Positions 35,125-43,831 of a stretch of DNA of 64,000 nt are shown piece by piece. The stretch's first letter is position 1, and every line of letters begins with the position of its first letter. This DNA is from Anaerolineae bacterium (GTDB lineage: Bacteria > Chloroflexota > Anaerolineae > Aggregatilineales > UBA2796). The notes beneath the pieces are model-generated. The model was not told the DNA's origin. It saw only the letters and a program-made list of their open reading frames with translations, and searched no databases. Position numbers and translations under genes: made by a program. The stretch lies in NCBI GenBank assembly GCA_019637615.1, contig JAHBVJ010000031.1, forward strand, positions 1 through 64,000. The letters run 5' to 3'.

Positions 35125-35437
35125 ATGGCTCTCCGTTGCTTCTCCGTTATTTCAACACTTCATATGAAGCTTGACCTGAACACTAAAATTGTATAAACAC
35201 TCAAGAGCGCGATCCGTTCTCATTACGATTCCTCAGTCTAGCAGTCGCGGTGGAACAGATCAAGCACCAAGACCAGAATTTACTATTTTGGACGGCAATC
35301 CGAATCCGCGATTTGAACGTAATTGATTCTTTAGTAGCCATTGATGAATACTCGGTAAACTTTGCTCTCCGCAGTGGAGATGGTGTTATAATGTGGCTAA
35401 ATTACAATAAGGGCAACTCGCCCTGAGGAGAACTTTC
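35125..35437. other. Divergent intergenic region, 313 bp, between sqdB and tatA
   Basis: It holds the tatA promoter at its right end. I see no clear sqdB promoter and no gene. Confidence 0.5.
35384..35392 (+). promoter_or_regulatory. Extended -10 promoter of tatA
   Basis: TGTTATAAT, a TG-N extension plus a perfect TATAAT, about 45 bp before the tatA start; there is no good -35, as is common for extended -10 promoters. GGAG lies 10 nt before the ATG. Confidence 0.65.
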
Positions 35438-35623
35438 ATGGCTGGTTTGGGCGCACCTGAATTGATCATTATTTTGATCATCGTCATCGTCTTGTTCGGT
35501 GGTGGACGCATCGCCAAGCTCGGCGGCGAACTCGGCAACGCGATCCGTGAGTTCCGTAAGGGTGTGGGCGCAGAAGAAAAAGCGAAGGCTGAAGAAGCTC
35601 AGAAGCAGCAGTCGCAAAGCTAA
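35438..35623 (+). CDS. tatA: Twin-arginine translocase subunit TatA/E
   Basis: 61 aa. Typical start M-A-G-L-G-A-P-E-L-I-I-I-L, one N-terminal membrane helix, the F-G-G-G-R-I-A-K-L-G hinge, an amphipathic helix (G-N-A-I-R-E-F-R-K-G) and an acidic/basic tail. TatA forms the pore that exports folded proteins with twin-arginine signals. tatB and tatC are not nearby. Confidence 0.95.
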   Translation: MAGLGAPELIIILIIVIVLFGGGRIAKLGGELGNAIREFRKGVGAEEKAKAEEAQKQQSQS

Positions 35624-35660
35624 TTGCCCTTGCGCAACAATCTCATACGCCGTTCCACAG

Positions 35661-35691
35661 GGCGAGTGATGTCAACCTCGCCTTTTTGATT
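35661..35691 (+). terminator. Intrinsic terminator of tatA
   Basis: GGCGAG / CTCGCC stem with a 10-nt loop followed by TTTTTGATTTT, 37 bp after the tatA stop. Confidence 0.8.
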
Positions 35692-35761
35692 TTCCTCGTT
35701 GGCATTCTGCGCCACGTTCCGTAGAATCTAGCCGTAAGGTTTCATAGGAGAGAGAAAAACC

Positions 35762-36235
35762 ATGCCCACTATTGGCGATCAGGCTCCCGATTTTGAAATG
35801 TTGACGGATGAAGGCAAGCCTGCCAAGCTGTCAGATTATCGCGGTAAGAAGGTGGTGTTGTACTTCTACCCGAAGGACTTCACCAGCGGCTGCGAATTCC
35901 AAGCCTGCAAATTCCGCGACAATATCGAGGCTATCACCTCCAACAACGCCGTCGTGCTAGGGGTTAGCGCAGACGACGTAGATAGCCATGCGAAATTCCG
36001 CGAGGCACTGAAGCTTCCGTTTACGCTACTCGTCGATCCTGAATCGAAGTATGCAAAACAATGGGGCGCGTATGGCTCAAAGCAGCGTTCTGACGGCACT
36101 AGCTTTGAGGGCATCATCCGCAGCCAATACGTGATCGATGAAAATGGCAATTTCACGGATGTGCAGACTCCTGTCGATTATCGTCAGAGCATCGATCTGG
36201 CACTGGCGGCGATCCAGCCGACGAGCGTCAAGTAA
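35762..36235 (+). CDS. bcp: Thioredoxin-dependent thiol peroxidase (Bcp/PrxQ peroxiredoxin)
   Basis: 157 aa. Peroxidatic cysteine in Y-P-K-D-F-T-S-G-C-E-F-Q-A-C, with the resolving cysteine five residues later (C-x4-C), the hallmark of the Bcp/PrxQ subgroup. G-x-x-A-P-D-F and S-A-D-D-V-D-S-H-A-K-F are also present. It reduces hydroperoxides at the expense of thioredoxin in the cytosol. GGAGAGAG lies before the ATG. Single gene. Confidence 0.95.
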   Translation: MPTIGDQAPDFEMLTDEGKPAKLSDYRGKKVVLYFYPKDFTSGCEFQACKFRDNIEAITSNNAVVLGVSADDVDSHAKFREALKLPFTLLVDPESKYAKQWGAYGSKQRSDGTSFEGIIRSQYVIDENGNFTDVQTPVDYRQSIDLALAAIQPTSVK

Positions 36236-36273
36236 GCGACACGCTGTAGCTGTTGGTTATGACTGAACTGCAT

Positions 36274-36299
36274 CCCAACTGGTGAGAACGCCAGTTGGG
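36274..36299 (+). terminator. Probable terminator of bcp
   Basis: 9-bp stem CCCAACTGG / CCAGTTGGG, 8-nt loop, followed at short distance by CTTTTA; 38 bp after the bcp stop. Confidence 0.55.
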
Positions 36300-36460
36300 T
36301 ACCGCTTTTACCCCGTAGCAAGCTCAATTCGATCCCCTTCTTCGTAACAATGCCGTATTGTTCGAAGCATTCCGGCACGCGTATCGACCACTTGCCAGCC
36401 CTGACTGTGCTAGACTATGCACAAGAGTACACAACGGCAACTAGTGTGAGGACGTTCAAG

Positions 36461-37165
36461 ATGGACGATCAACAGCCCGAAGTACAACGTCAGCTTGATC
36501 TGTTTGGCGAGGAACCTGAAGCGAGCACTCCTAGCGCCGACGCGGCGGAATATGCCGAACCCGTCGAAGCCTATTGCGTGCGCTGCCGACAGATGGTAGA
36601 CATGCTGGACGGTGAACCCGTGTGGACGAGCAAGGGTACACCGGGGACACGCGGCACTTGCCCTAACTGTGGCACGACCGTGTTCCGGCTCGGCAAGATG
36701 CCCGCCCACGACCACATTAACCGCCCGACTGCCGTGCGCGTGGGGAGCAGCGTCAAAGTGGCGCTGGACGGCAAACGCAAACGGATGCTGCCCGCCACCT
36801 ACATCAATTACGATCCCGCTGATGCCGAGTTCGCGGAAAAGCTGGCGGAAGACCTCGAAAACGCGGGCGTCCATACGTGGATCGATATCAGCGAGACGGC
36901 GGGCGAAGAAGTCAACTGGGCGGGGGGCGTCCACCCTGCGCTCAAGGACTCGGCACGGATGGTGGTGATTCTGTCGCCTCAGTCCATCGCCGCTGAAAAG
37001 CTGACCGCCGAGTGGACATTCTTCCGCACGCAGAAGAAGCCCATCGCCGTGGTTCTGCTCGGCGGTGTGACGGTGCCCGATCAACTGCGCCGGAGTCCAC
37101 GTTTCGACTTCAGCACGCAGTACAAAACCAATTTCCGTCAGCTCATCGCGGCTCTCAGCGATTGA
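36461..37165 (+). CDS. Zinc-ribbon (DUF5679-like) / TIR domain protein
   Basis: 234 aa from the ATG at 36461; an upstream in-frame ATG (36350) adds an unconvincing 37 residues. After an acidic N-terminus (~30 residues) comes a four-cysteine zinc ribbon: Y-C-V-R-C then C-P-N-C-G-T-T-V-F-R-L-G. Residues ~105-230 are a TIR domain: Y-I-N-Y-D-P-A-D-A-E-F, I-D-I-S-E-T, M-V-V-I-L-S-P-Q-S and A-E-W-T-F-F, whose Glu sits where TIR NADases have the catalytic Glu. TIR proteins in bacteria often hydrolyse NAD or make signal nucleotides on infection, but also serve as scaffolds. No defence partner is adjacent. Function inferred. Confidence 0.8.
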   Translation: MDDQQPEVQRQLDLFGEEPEASTPSADAAEYAEPVEAYCVRCRQMVDMLDGEPVWTSKGTPGTRGTCPNCGTTVFRLGKMPAHDHINRPTAVRVGSSVKVALDGKRKRMLPATYINYDPADAEFAEKLAEDLENAGVHTWIDISETAGEEVNWAGGVHPALKDSARMVVILSPQSIAAEKLTAEWTFFRTQKKPIAVVLLGGVTVPDQLRRSPRFDFSTQYKTNFRQLIAALSD

Positions 37166-37228
37166 GTATTCCTGTCTGGCTCGATATTGTGGACGCCCGC
37201 CACCTCTGGTACGACGGACGACAATCCA

Positions 37229-37268
37229 TGCAATGATCCCGTTGGCTGGTGCGGACGGGATCATTGCA
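37229..37268. repeat. Perfect 14-bp inverted repeat
   Basis: TGCAATGATCCCGT (37229-37242) and its exact complement (37255-37268), 12-nt loop, 64 bp after the TIR gene. No T-run; could still act as a bidirectional transcript end. Confidence 0.55.
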
Positions 37269-37370
37269 GTGCTTAGTCCTGAGTGCTTAGTGCTTAGCGA
37301 AGAAAAAGAAGTGCTAGGTGGTAAGTGCCAAGGGCTAAGTGAAGGCAGCAGAGAAGTGCTTAGTGCTTAG
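37268..37370. repeat. AGTGCTTAG short direct repeats
   Basis: Five exact copies (37268, 37282, 37289, 37355, 37362), two pairs overlapping by two bases, with degenerate copies between. They alternate with AAGAAAAAGAAG-type purine runs. Confidence 0.8.
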
Positions 37371-37498
37371 GAAAGAGAAAGAAGTGAGCGGCAAGGCACG
37401 GCGCGCCATGAGGGGACGGGAGAATGATGGGGCTGCGGTTGGGTGTGGCATCGGGTTGCGTACCTTATACCTTATGTCTTGCTATGATGGATGGAAAG

Positions 37499-37615
37499 CC
37501 CTGATAACCCTGTTTTATCAGGGAAAAACGGGCTTATCATGGTTTTACGCTTGGACGAGCTGTCCTGAACCCAAAATAACAGGGCTAGGAACAGGGTTAA
37601 CAGGGAAAAACAGGG
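37499..37615. repeat. ACAGGG repeats and an A+T-cored inverted repeat
   Basis: CCCTGATAA / TTATCAGGG (37499-37523) with a 7-nt loop, followed by ACAGGG at 37579, 37591, 37600 and 37610. CAGGGAAAAAC also recurs. Confidence 0.7.
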
Positions 37616-37971
37616 TCAAGAAGCTACTGAGAAGAATGATTCGGTATGCTGAATTTTTGGATGCGATACATACAGCGAGCCATGAAGACAACAGCGGAAC
37701 AGTGACGACTGTGAGAAACCCGCGTAAGAGTCACTCAGCCATGTTGGATAGTATAACGCATATTGGATCGCATGTATATAAGAAGAACGTAAGATTTTGT
37801 AAACGTTTTGTCAGAAGGGTTAATTCATTAATGAGGATAGAAATCTGACGAACTTTTGTCCACAGATATGGCAGATGCATGGCAGATAGATCAAGCTGCG
37901 GGCGATGAGTACAATAACCTCAGTTTCGGATAGGTTAGCCAACATTATCGGCAACGACGCCCGACACTGAT

Positions 37972-39102
37972 TGGTCTGTCTCGCAAATGAAGGAGGAAAG
38001 GGATAGACTAGCAATTCAGGAGTGAGCAATGCCAAAAATCATTTCAATACGGGCGTTAAGTGAGGAAGAAGCACAAGTCATCGAGAAGTTGAGTCGGTCA
38101 CGGACAGCCGCCAAACGCGAGGTGGATCGGGCAATGATGATAAAGCTGCGCGCCGAGGGACTAAGGCCAGGACAAATTGGGCAACGACTAGGCTATCAGC
38201 CAGATAGCGTGACACGGTGGGTCAAACGCTTCAACACACAAGGGGTGAGTGGGTTGCAAGAGGTGGCGGGTCGCGGGCGCAAAGCCAATTACTCACAGCA
38301 GGTACGTGGAGCAATGGTGGCGTTGGCAAAGACCCGACCAGAGCAAGTAGGGCAACCCTTCAGTTGTTGGAGTATCCGGTTACTGGTGGATTACTTGCAC
38401 ACGGTCAAAGGGATACCCGTCTCACGTGCGCAATTAGCACGCATTCTGGAAGCCGAAGGGGTCGTTTGGTATCAAGAACAAACCTATTTTACTGAGCGAC
38501 CTGACCCACAGTTCGCTGAAAAAAGGGGGCGATAATCACGCTTTACCAGCAGCCATCTGTCAACACCCATGTCATCTGTGTCGATGAGTTAGCCCGTTAG
38601 GAGCCAAACTCTACTTAGGTAAACGCTACTGTCCATGGCGCGCCTATCCGCACGTCACGCCCAACTATGGCGGTCAAGGTTATCTCTGGATATTCGGTGG
38701 CTTCGAACCTGCTACTGGCAAAGCGCTGACGGTGTCAGCGCAACGACGGCGGGCGGTGGACTTTATCGCCTTTCTAGACAACTTAATTGCCGCTTGGCCG
38801 GACGGCGATATTGTCCTCATTATGGATAACCTCAGCGTACACAAAACGCTCGATGTCCGTTTGTGGACCTTCGCCCATGAACGCGTTCGTTTTCTCTTTC
38901 AACCTACCTATGCCCCCTAGTTAAATCTGATTGAGCTGTGGTGGAAACGCCTCCGCAACCTAGCCCTAAAAGATCGCTCTTTTACCACCATTCAAGCTGT
39001 CACCGAAGCGATTGCTCAAGCCACTGCCTTTTGGAACAGTCATTGCTATCCCTATCCTTGCCTTAAAAAGGTCTGACCCTGCTCTTTTTATGAGACAGAC
39101 CA
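37972..39102 (+). mobile_element. IS630-family insertion sequence remnant
   Basis: About 1.13 kb bounded by an 11-bp terminal inverted repeat: TGGTCTGTCTC at 37972-37982 and GAGACAGACCA at 39092-39102. It carries a broken IS630 transposase. The flanking TA duplication expected for this family is not clear at the left end, so exact edges are approximate. Confidence 0.8.
38029..39076 (+). pseudogene. IS630-family transposase, inactivated
   Basis: The intact first part (168 codons, to 38535) has the HTH region with L-R-P-G-Q-I-G-Q-R-L-G-Y and V-T-R-W-V-K-R-F, then F-S-C-W-S-I-R-L-L. The rest is readable in other frames: V-I-C-V-D-E-L (first catalytic D), G-K-R-Y-C-P-W-R-A-Y-P, V-L-I-M-D-N-L-S-V-H-K (second D) and L-N-L-I-E-L-W-W (E). 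Three lesions are visible: one G lost in a G-run near 38528, one G lost near 38595, and a TAG at 38919-38921 where the family has Trp (Y-A-P-W-L-N-L). Not functional. Confidence 0.88.
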
Positions 39103-39120
39103 CTAAGCGTCAAGCTTGGC

Positions 39121-39146
39121 GAACGAAGTCTCTGCGGGACTCACGC
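39121..39146. repeat. Dispersed GAACGAAGTC...GGACTC repeat, copy a
   Basis: GAACGAAGTC-(6 nt)-GGACTCACGC. Copies b and c lie at 48089-48112 and 48185-48209. Confidence 0.6.
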
Positions 39147-39181
39147 ACATCACAACGAATGGTCTGGTAAGCAAGCGCAGG

Positions 39182-39748
39182 CTAGTCGAGCATGTCGTCG
39201 GCGCTGCGTCCTTCCGCGTAGCCGATGCCCTCGATGAAGCCGATAGCCTTCTGCGTGTGAGGGTAACTCGCGAGATAATCCCAGAATTCCTGACTATGGT
39301 TGGGATACTTGCGATGGCAGATTTCATGCGCGAGGATGTAGTCCACCACGTATTGAGGCCAGCGCCGGATGCGGTCGCTGATCCGAATGTCGCCGTCGGT
39401 GGTGCCGCCTGTCGTACAGCTCCCCAATCGATGCTGCATATTGGATACCCAGCGGATCGAGTTCCACGATAATTCGTTATTGAAATAGGCGGCGTTGATG
39501 GCGGCGGCACGCTCCATCAAATTGACATCGCTGGTGCGGGCGGCGCGCTTGCGCTGCTTGAGGATGCGCGGCACGATGTCTTGAATCAGGCGTTCCAGAT
39601 CGGTGCGCGTGATGTTACGAGGTACGCGCAGCTTGACCGTCTCCCCATTCAATGACCAACGTGCCATCGTGCGCAACCGCGAATCTACTGAAATCTCGAT
39701 GGTTAGTTTGCCGTCTCCGGTTTCGATTTCGTGCGTAAGAATAGTCAT
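39182..39748 (-). CDS. YgjP-like zinc metallopeptidase (M48-type)
   Basis: 188 aa. The zinc motif is H-E-I-C-H in Y-I-L-A-H-E-I-C-H-R-K-Y-P-N-H-S-Q-E-F-W, which with the downstream H-S is typical of the YgjP/DUF45 family. G-S-C and D-G-D-I-R-I-S precede it, also as in the family. The natural substrate is unknown; related genes often sit beside restriction systems, but none is here. Divergent from the DUF2785 gene. Confidence 0.85.
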   Translation of the reverse strand: MTILTHEIETGDGKLTIEISVDSRLRTMARWSLNGETVKLRVPRNITRTDLERLIQDIVPRILKQRKRAARTSDVNLMERAAAINAAYFNNELSWNSIRWVSNMQHRLGSCTTGGTTDGDIRISDRIRRWPQYVVDYILAHEICHRKYPNHSQEFWDYLASYPHTQKAIGFIEGIGYAEGRSADDMLD

Positions 39749-39804
39749 CGTTTATACTAGTCAATAAGGCGATGTCCCCTATTTTAACGTGAGATGACAA
39801 GTCG

Positions 39805-40359
39805 ATGGATACGGCATTTTTACTCAGTATCGCGGACAACGATTATCAACTGCCTGCTCAGTATTCTATTGAGGAGGTGACGGGAGAACTGCTGGCAAAC
39901 ATCGGCATCCCCGACCCCGAACAGCGCGAGTTGGTGTATGACATCTTGAGCCAATGGATTCTGGATCAGCGTTATTCGCCGGATATGCTGCACAGCTTGA
40001 TCGAGCACCTACTCCGTAACTTGTATGTCGGGCTGGGCGAACAAGGCACCGACTCGGTTTTCATACGGTCATTCTCGGTCTTGCTGCTCGGAGAAACCGT
40101 CAACCTCGACAATGAAGTGCCGTATCTGACGAGCGAGGAAGTCCATGCCATCGCGGATTTTGCGCTCGACTATCTGCGGCGTGAGCAAGATAAGCGTGAA
40201 TTTGTAGAAGGCAAGGGGTGGGCACAGGCACTTGAACATGGGCAATTCTGCTTTAGCGACCTCCTAGCCAGCCGCCAACTTTCAACTGCAAAGATAGCGA
40301 TCATCCGGCATGAGCTTGACGCGATCTTGACGGATAAGGCAGGAGACGGCGCACCATGA
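39805..40359 (+). CDS. DUF2785-like protein, short form
   Basis: 184 aa, helical. The family pattern is visible: L-G-E-Q-G-T-D-S-V-F-I-R-S-F-S-V-L-L-L, F-V-E-G-K-G-W-A-Q-A-L-E-H. Members I know are nearer 270-290 residues, so this one is shorter, with little after the K-G-W-A motif. Function unknown. The stop overlaps the hydantoinase start as ATGA, so the two are translationally coupled. Confidence 0.7.
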   Translation: MDTAFLLSIADNDYQLPAQYSIEEVTGELLANIGIPDPEQRELVYDILSQWILDQRYSPDMLHSLIEHLLRNLYVGLGEQGTDSVFIRSFSVLLLGETVNLDNEVPYLTSEEVHAIADFALDYLRREQDKREFVEGKGWAQALEHGQFCFSDLLASRQLSTAKIAIIRHELDAILTDKAGDGAP

Positions 40360-41924
40360 GCGTTGACCCGATCAGTCTCGAAGTGTTCAAGCACCTGTTT
40401 GCGTCCGCCGCCGAAGAAATGGGGCTGACGCTGCAACGGGCGGCGTTTAGTCCGAATATCCGTGAACGCTTGGATTTTAGCTGCGCAATCTTCGACGCCG
40501 ACGGGCGTTTGGTGGCACAGGCCGCGCATATCCCCGTGCATCTGGGCAGTATGCCCGCCGCCGTAAGTGCCGTGTTGAGCGTATTCCAGCGGATCGAGGC
40601 GGGTGACGTGGTGATTTTGAACGATCCGTATCGCGGCGGGACGCACCTGCCCGATATCACGATGGTGTCCGGCGTGTTCGTGGAAGGCAACGAAACCGCC
40701 CAATTTTATGTCGCCAGCCGCGCGCATCACGCTGACGTGGGCGGGATGTCGCCGGGGTCGATCCCGTTGAGCACGGAGCTGTACCAAGAGGGACTCATCA
40801 TCCCGCCGACCAAGATCATCGCGCGGGGGGAGCGGCAGGAGGGCTTGCTGTCGCTGATCGTCGCCAACAGCCGCGCTCCACAGGAACGGCTAGGCGATTT
40901 GGAGGCGCAGTTAGCCTCACACCGCATCGGTGAGGCACGCCTGCAAGCGTTGATCGCGGCACATGGCAACGCGCGCGTACAAGGCCATGCCGCCGCGCTG
41001 ATCGACTACTCGCGGCGGATGACGGAGGCGGTGATCGAGTCGATCCCTGATGGGCGTTACACGTTCCAAGACGCGCTCGAAGGGGATGGTCAGACGGAAC
41101 GCGATCTACCGATCTGCGCGACGATTACGGTGCAGGGACGGCAGATGACCGTCGATTTCACGGGCACCGCGCCCCAAGCCGCTGGCAACCTGAACGCGGT
41201 GGAGGCGATTGTGCGATCCGCGACGGGTTACTGCGTGCGCTTGCTGGCGACGGAAGACATCCCCGTGAATCATGGGTGCTTCGCGCCGATCCAGATCATC
41301 ACGCCCGCTGGTAGTTTGCTCCAACCGCGTTTCCCCGCCGCTGTCGTGATCGGCAACACGGAGACGAGTCAACGCGTGGTGGATGTGGTGCTCGGCGCGC
41401 TGGCGCAAGCATTGCCGGATCGGATTCCGGCGGCGAGTCAGGGCACGATGAACAACCTGACGCTCGGCGGGATGCTGGATGGCGAGGCGTTCGTGTATTA
41501 CGAGACGATTGGCGGCGGACATGGCGCGAGTCCGGCGGGCGATGGCCTGAACGGGCGGCACGTGCATATGACCAATACGCGCAATGGCCCCGTCGAAGCG
41601 CTGGAGTATGTGCTGCCGATCCGCGTGCGCGAATATCGACTGCGGGCGCATTCCGGCGGCGCGGGGCGGAATCGGGGCGGGGAAGGCGTCCGGCGCGTGT
41701 ATGAATTCCTGACGGACGCGCAAGTGACTATCAACAGCGAACGACGCCTCCGACGGCCTTACGGGTTGCAAGGCGGCGAAGCGGGCGAAAACGGGCATAA
41801 CTGGCTGATTCGCGGGGAGCAGATCACCGAATTGGGCGGCAAAGTGACGCTGCGCGTGCAAGCGGGCGACCAGATCGCCATCGAGACACCGGGCGGCGGC
41901 GGCTGGGGCGCGGTGCCGATTTGA
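40356..41924 (+). CDS. hyuB: Hydantoinase B / 5-oxoprolinase-type beta subunit
   Basis: 522 aa, full size. Starts I-S-L-E-V-F-K-H-L-F-A-S-A-A-E-E-M-G-L-T-L-Q-R-A-A-F-S, then N-I-R-E-R-L-D-F-S-C-A-I-F-D, H-I-P-V-H-L-G-S-M-P, N-D-P-Y-R-G-G-T-H-L-P-D, and ends with the Gly-rich A-I-E-T-P-G-G-G-G-W-G. These proteins pair with HyuA to open N-methylhydantoin or 5-oxoproline with ATP. No hyuA is adjacent or in the window. Substrate undetermined. Confidence 0.93.
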   Translation: MSVDPISLEVFKHLFASAAEEMGLTLQRAAFSPNIRERLDFSCAIFDADGRLVAQAAHIPVHLGSMPAAVSAVLSVFQRIEAGDVVILNDPYRGGTHLPDITMVSGVFVEGNETAQFYVASRAHHADVGGMSPGSIPLSTELYQEGLIIPPTKIIARGERQEGLLSLIVANSRAPQERLGDLEAQLASHRIGEARLQALIAAHGNARVQGHAAALIDYSRRMTEAVIESIPDGRYTFQDALEGDGQTERDLPICATITVQGRQMTVDFTGTAPQAAGNLNAVEAIVRSATGYCVRLLATEDIPVNHGCFAPIQIITPAGSLLQPRFPAAVVIGNTETSQRVVDVVLGALAQALPDRIPAASQGTMNNLTLGGMLDGEAFVYYETIGGGHGASPAGDGLNGRHVHMTNTRNGPVEALEYVLPIRVREYRLRAHSGGAGRNRGGEGVRRVYEFLTDAQVTINSERRLRRPYGLQGGEAGENGHNWLIRGEQITELGGKVTLRVQAGDQIAIETPGGGGWGAVPI

Positions 41925-42012
41925 AACAGAGAACAGCGCCTCGCTGGTAACAGTGGAAGTGAAGCAGCTATCAGCCAGCGAGGGCTATTCCCGTGATCTA
42001 AGTGATGATCTG

Positions 42013-42612
<600 letters not shown>

Positions 42613-42810
42613 GAGCGTGTTCCTTCAACAGTTAGCGACCTTTTGATTAATATAGCACGGACGTTCAGATTTTGCCAATTAGACTGCGGCTCTTGCGTCG
42701 ATATGATGAAGGTGAAGGCTCTCAGGGGCGATCCTGTGCTAGAGGTGGCTGCGGCAAGAATGCCAAGCGGCGAAGTGAAGCATATTCTCGACGCAGATCA
42801 TGGTAACGAT

Positions 42811-43380
42811 TCAGGCGTCGGGCGTATCGAGCAGTTCAAAGAACCACAGAAGCGTGTTGCCATAACGGCGCTCATCATACGGCGCAAGGTGCTGTAAGGT
42901 GATTTCCTGCTTTTCGGTAGGATCGATCTGGACGACGACGATGCCATCCGGCGCGATGTGCTCAGGATGCTCATCCAGCAGCGTCAGAGCATCCAACCAG
43001 AGCGTTTTGTACTGCGGCGGCGCGATGTAGACGATCTCAAAGGCGGGCGGATCGGCCTGTTTGAGGTAGTCGAAGACATCCTGACGCACGATCTCCGCCA
43101 GCGAGGCCAGCCCCGTGATCGCTAGATTCTCCTCGATGGTCTTGGCCGCTAGGCGGGCGTTTTCCACGAAGCGCGCGGAGGCCGCGCCCCGACTCAGTGC
43201 TTCGATGCCGACACTGCCCGTGCCCGCGAAGAGATCGAGAAAGCTGGAATCGGGGATGCGGTCGCGGATGATGTTGAACAGCGCTTCCTTGACACGATCC
43301 ATGATCGGGCGGGTGCCGTCACCGGGGACGAGTTTGAGCCGTCGCCCTTTGGCGACTCCCGCGATCACACGCAGCGACAT
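42811..43380 (-). CDS. rsmD: 16S rRNA (guanine966-N2)-methyltransferase RsmD
   Basis: 189 aa. Starts with L-R-V-I-A-G-x-A-K-G-R-R-L, R-P-I-M-D-R-V-K-E-A-L-F-N-I, SAM motif I F-L-D-L-F-A-G-T-G-S-V-G-I-E-A-L-S-R-G. The catalytic motif normally D-P-P-Y/F reads A-P-P-Q-Y here (I-A-P-P-Q-Y). Probably still a methyltransferase, as the rest is well kept. The family modifies G966 of 16S rRNA. Three bases separate it from the upstream TPR-like gene, so both are one operon. Confidence 0.88.
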   Translation of the reverse strand: MSLRVIAGVAKGRRLKLVPGDGTRPIMDRVKEALFNIIRDRIPDSSFLDLFAGTGSVGIEALSRGAASARFVENARLAAKTIEENLAITGLASLAEIVRQDVFDYLKQADPPAFEIVYIAPPQYKTLWLDALTLLDEHPEHIAPDGIVVVQIDPTEKQEITLQHLAPYDERRYGNTLLWFFELLDTPDA

Positions 43381-43386
43381 GGGAAC

Positions 43387-43716
43387 TCAGTTCCGCAAGG
43401 TGGACATATGCTGAGTGCAGATGCGGATGAGCATCTGATAGCGGTCAGGCTCTTCAATTTTCTTGTCGAGTTCGGCTTGGCACAGCTCTTTGACCTTGGC
43501 GAAGGCGGCACTGGCCTCGGATTTTTGTCCGGCAGTTTTCAGGCAGAGCGCAAGACCGAAGTTCGCATCGATGTGGTTTGCGAATTTCTCCACGAGCTTG
43601 CGGAACTGCTCCAACGCCGCCTCATTCTGACCGTTGAAGTGCTTGCTCCATGCATCACCGACCTGAATATCGGCCTCGGTGGTGCCGGCGCGTCCGATAG
43701 TGAATACGTTGCTCAT
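43387..43716 (-). CDS. Small TPR-like protein upstream of rsmD
   Basis: 109 aa. A TPR-like unit A-L-E-Q-F-R-K-L-V-E-K-F-A...A-N-F-G-L-A-L-C-L-K-T-A-G-Q-K-S-E-A is followed by a helical end with D-R-Y-Q-M-L-I-R-I. Sits 6 bp upstream of rsmD in the same operon. No known function. Confidence 0.7.
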   Translation of the reverse strand: MSNVFTIGRAGTTEADIQVGDAWSKHFNGQNEAALEQFRKLVEKFANHIDANFGLALCLKTAGQKSEASAAFAKVKELCQAELDKKIEEPDRYQMLIRICTQHMSTLRN

Positions 43717-43831
43717 GGAAGAATGACCTCACAAATTAGAATGGATTGCACGATTGACGGTGATTATACTTAGGGATGTGGCGTCTGGCGAAAGGTCGCT
43801 CTCGCCAAAGTGCCCAATCGTTTTTAAACGA

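Larger units (their letters stand above)
37166..37971. other. Gene-poor, repeat-rich intergenic stretch, about 800 bp
   Basis: No supported gene. A 169-codon plus-strand ORF (37339-37848) is low-complexity and overlaps the repeats. The stretch holds a perfect 14-bp inverted repeat, AGTGCTTAG repeats, ACAGGG repeats and, at its right end, the left end of an IS630-type element. Confidence 0.7.

Noticed and set aside
36350..36460. Longer N-terminus for the zinc-ribbon/TIR protein
   Set aside because: The extra 37 residues are unlike the family and overlap the likely promoter region.
37268..37615. Possible CRISPR array
   Set aside because: The repeats are 6-9 bases, overlapping and irregular; there are no spacers of constant size and no cas genes.
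37339..37848. 169-codon plus-strand ORF
   Set aside because: It overlaps the AGTGCTTAG and ACAGGG repeats, has no RBS and reads as low complexity.
37969..39105. TA target-site duplication of the IS630 element
   Set aside because: TA is seen on the right side but not directly at the left end; I cannot claim it.
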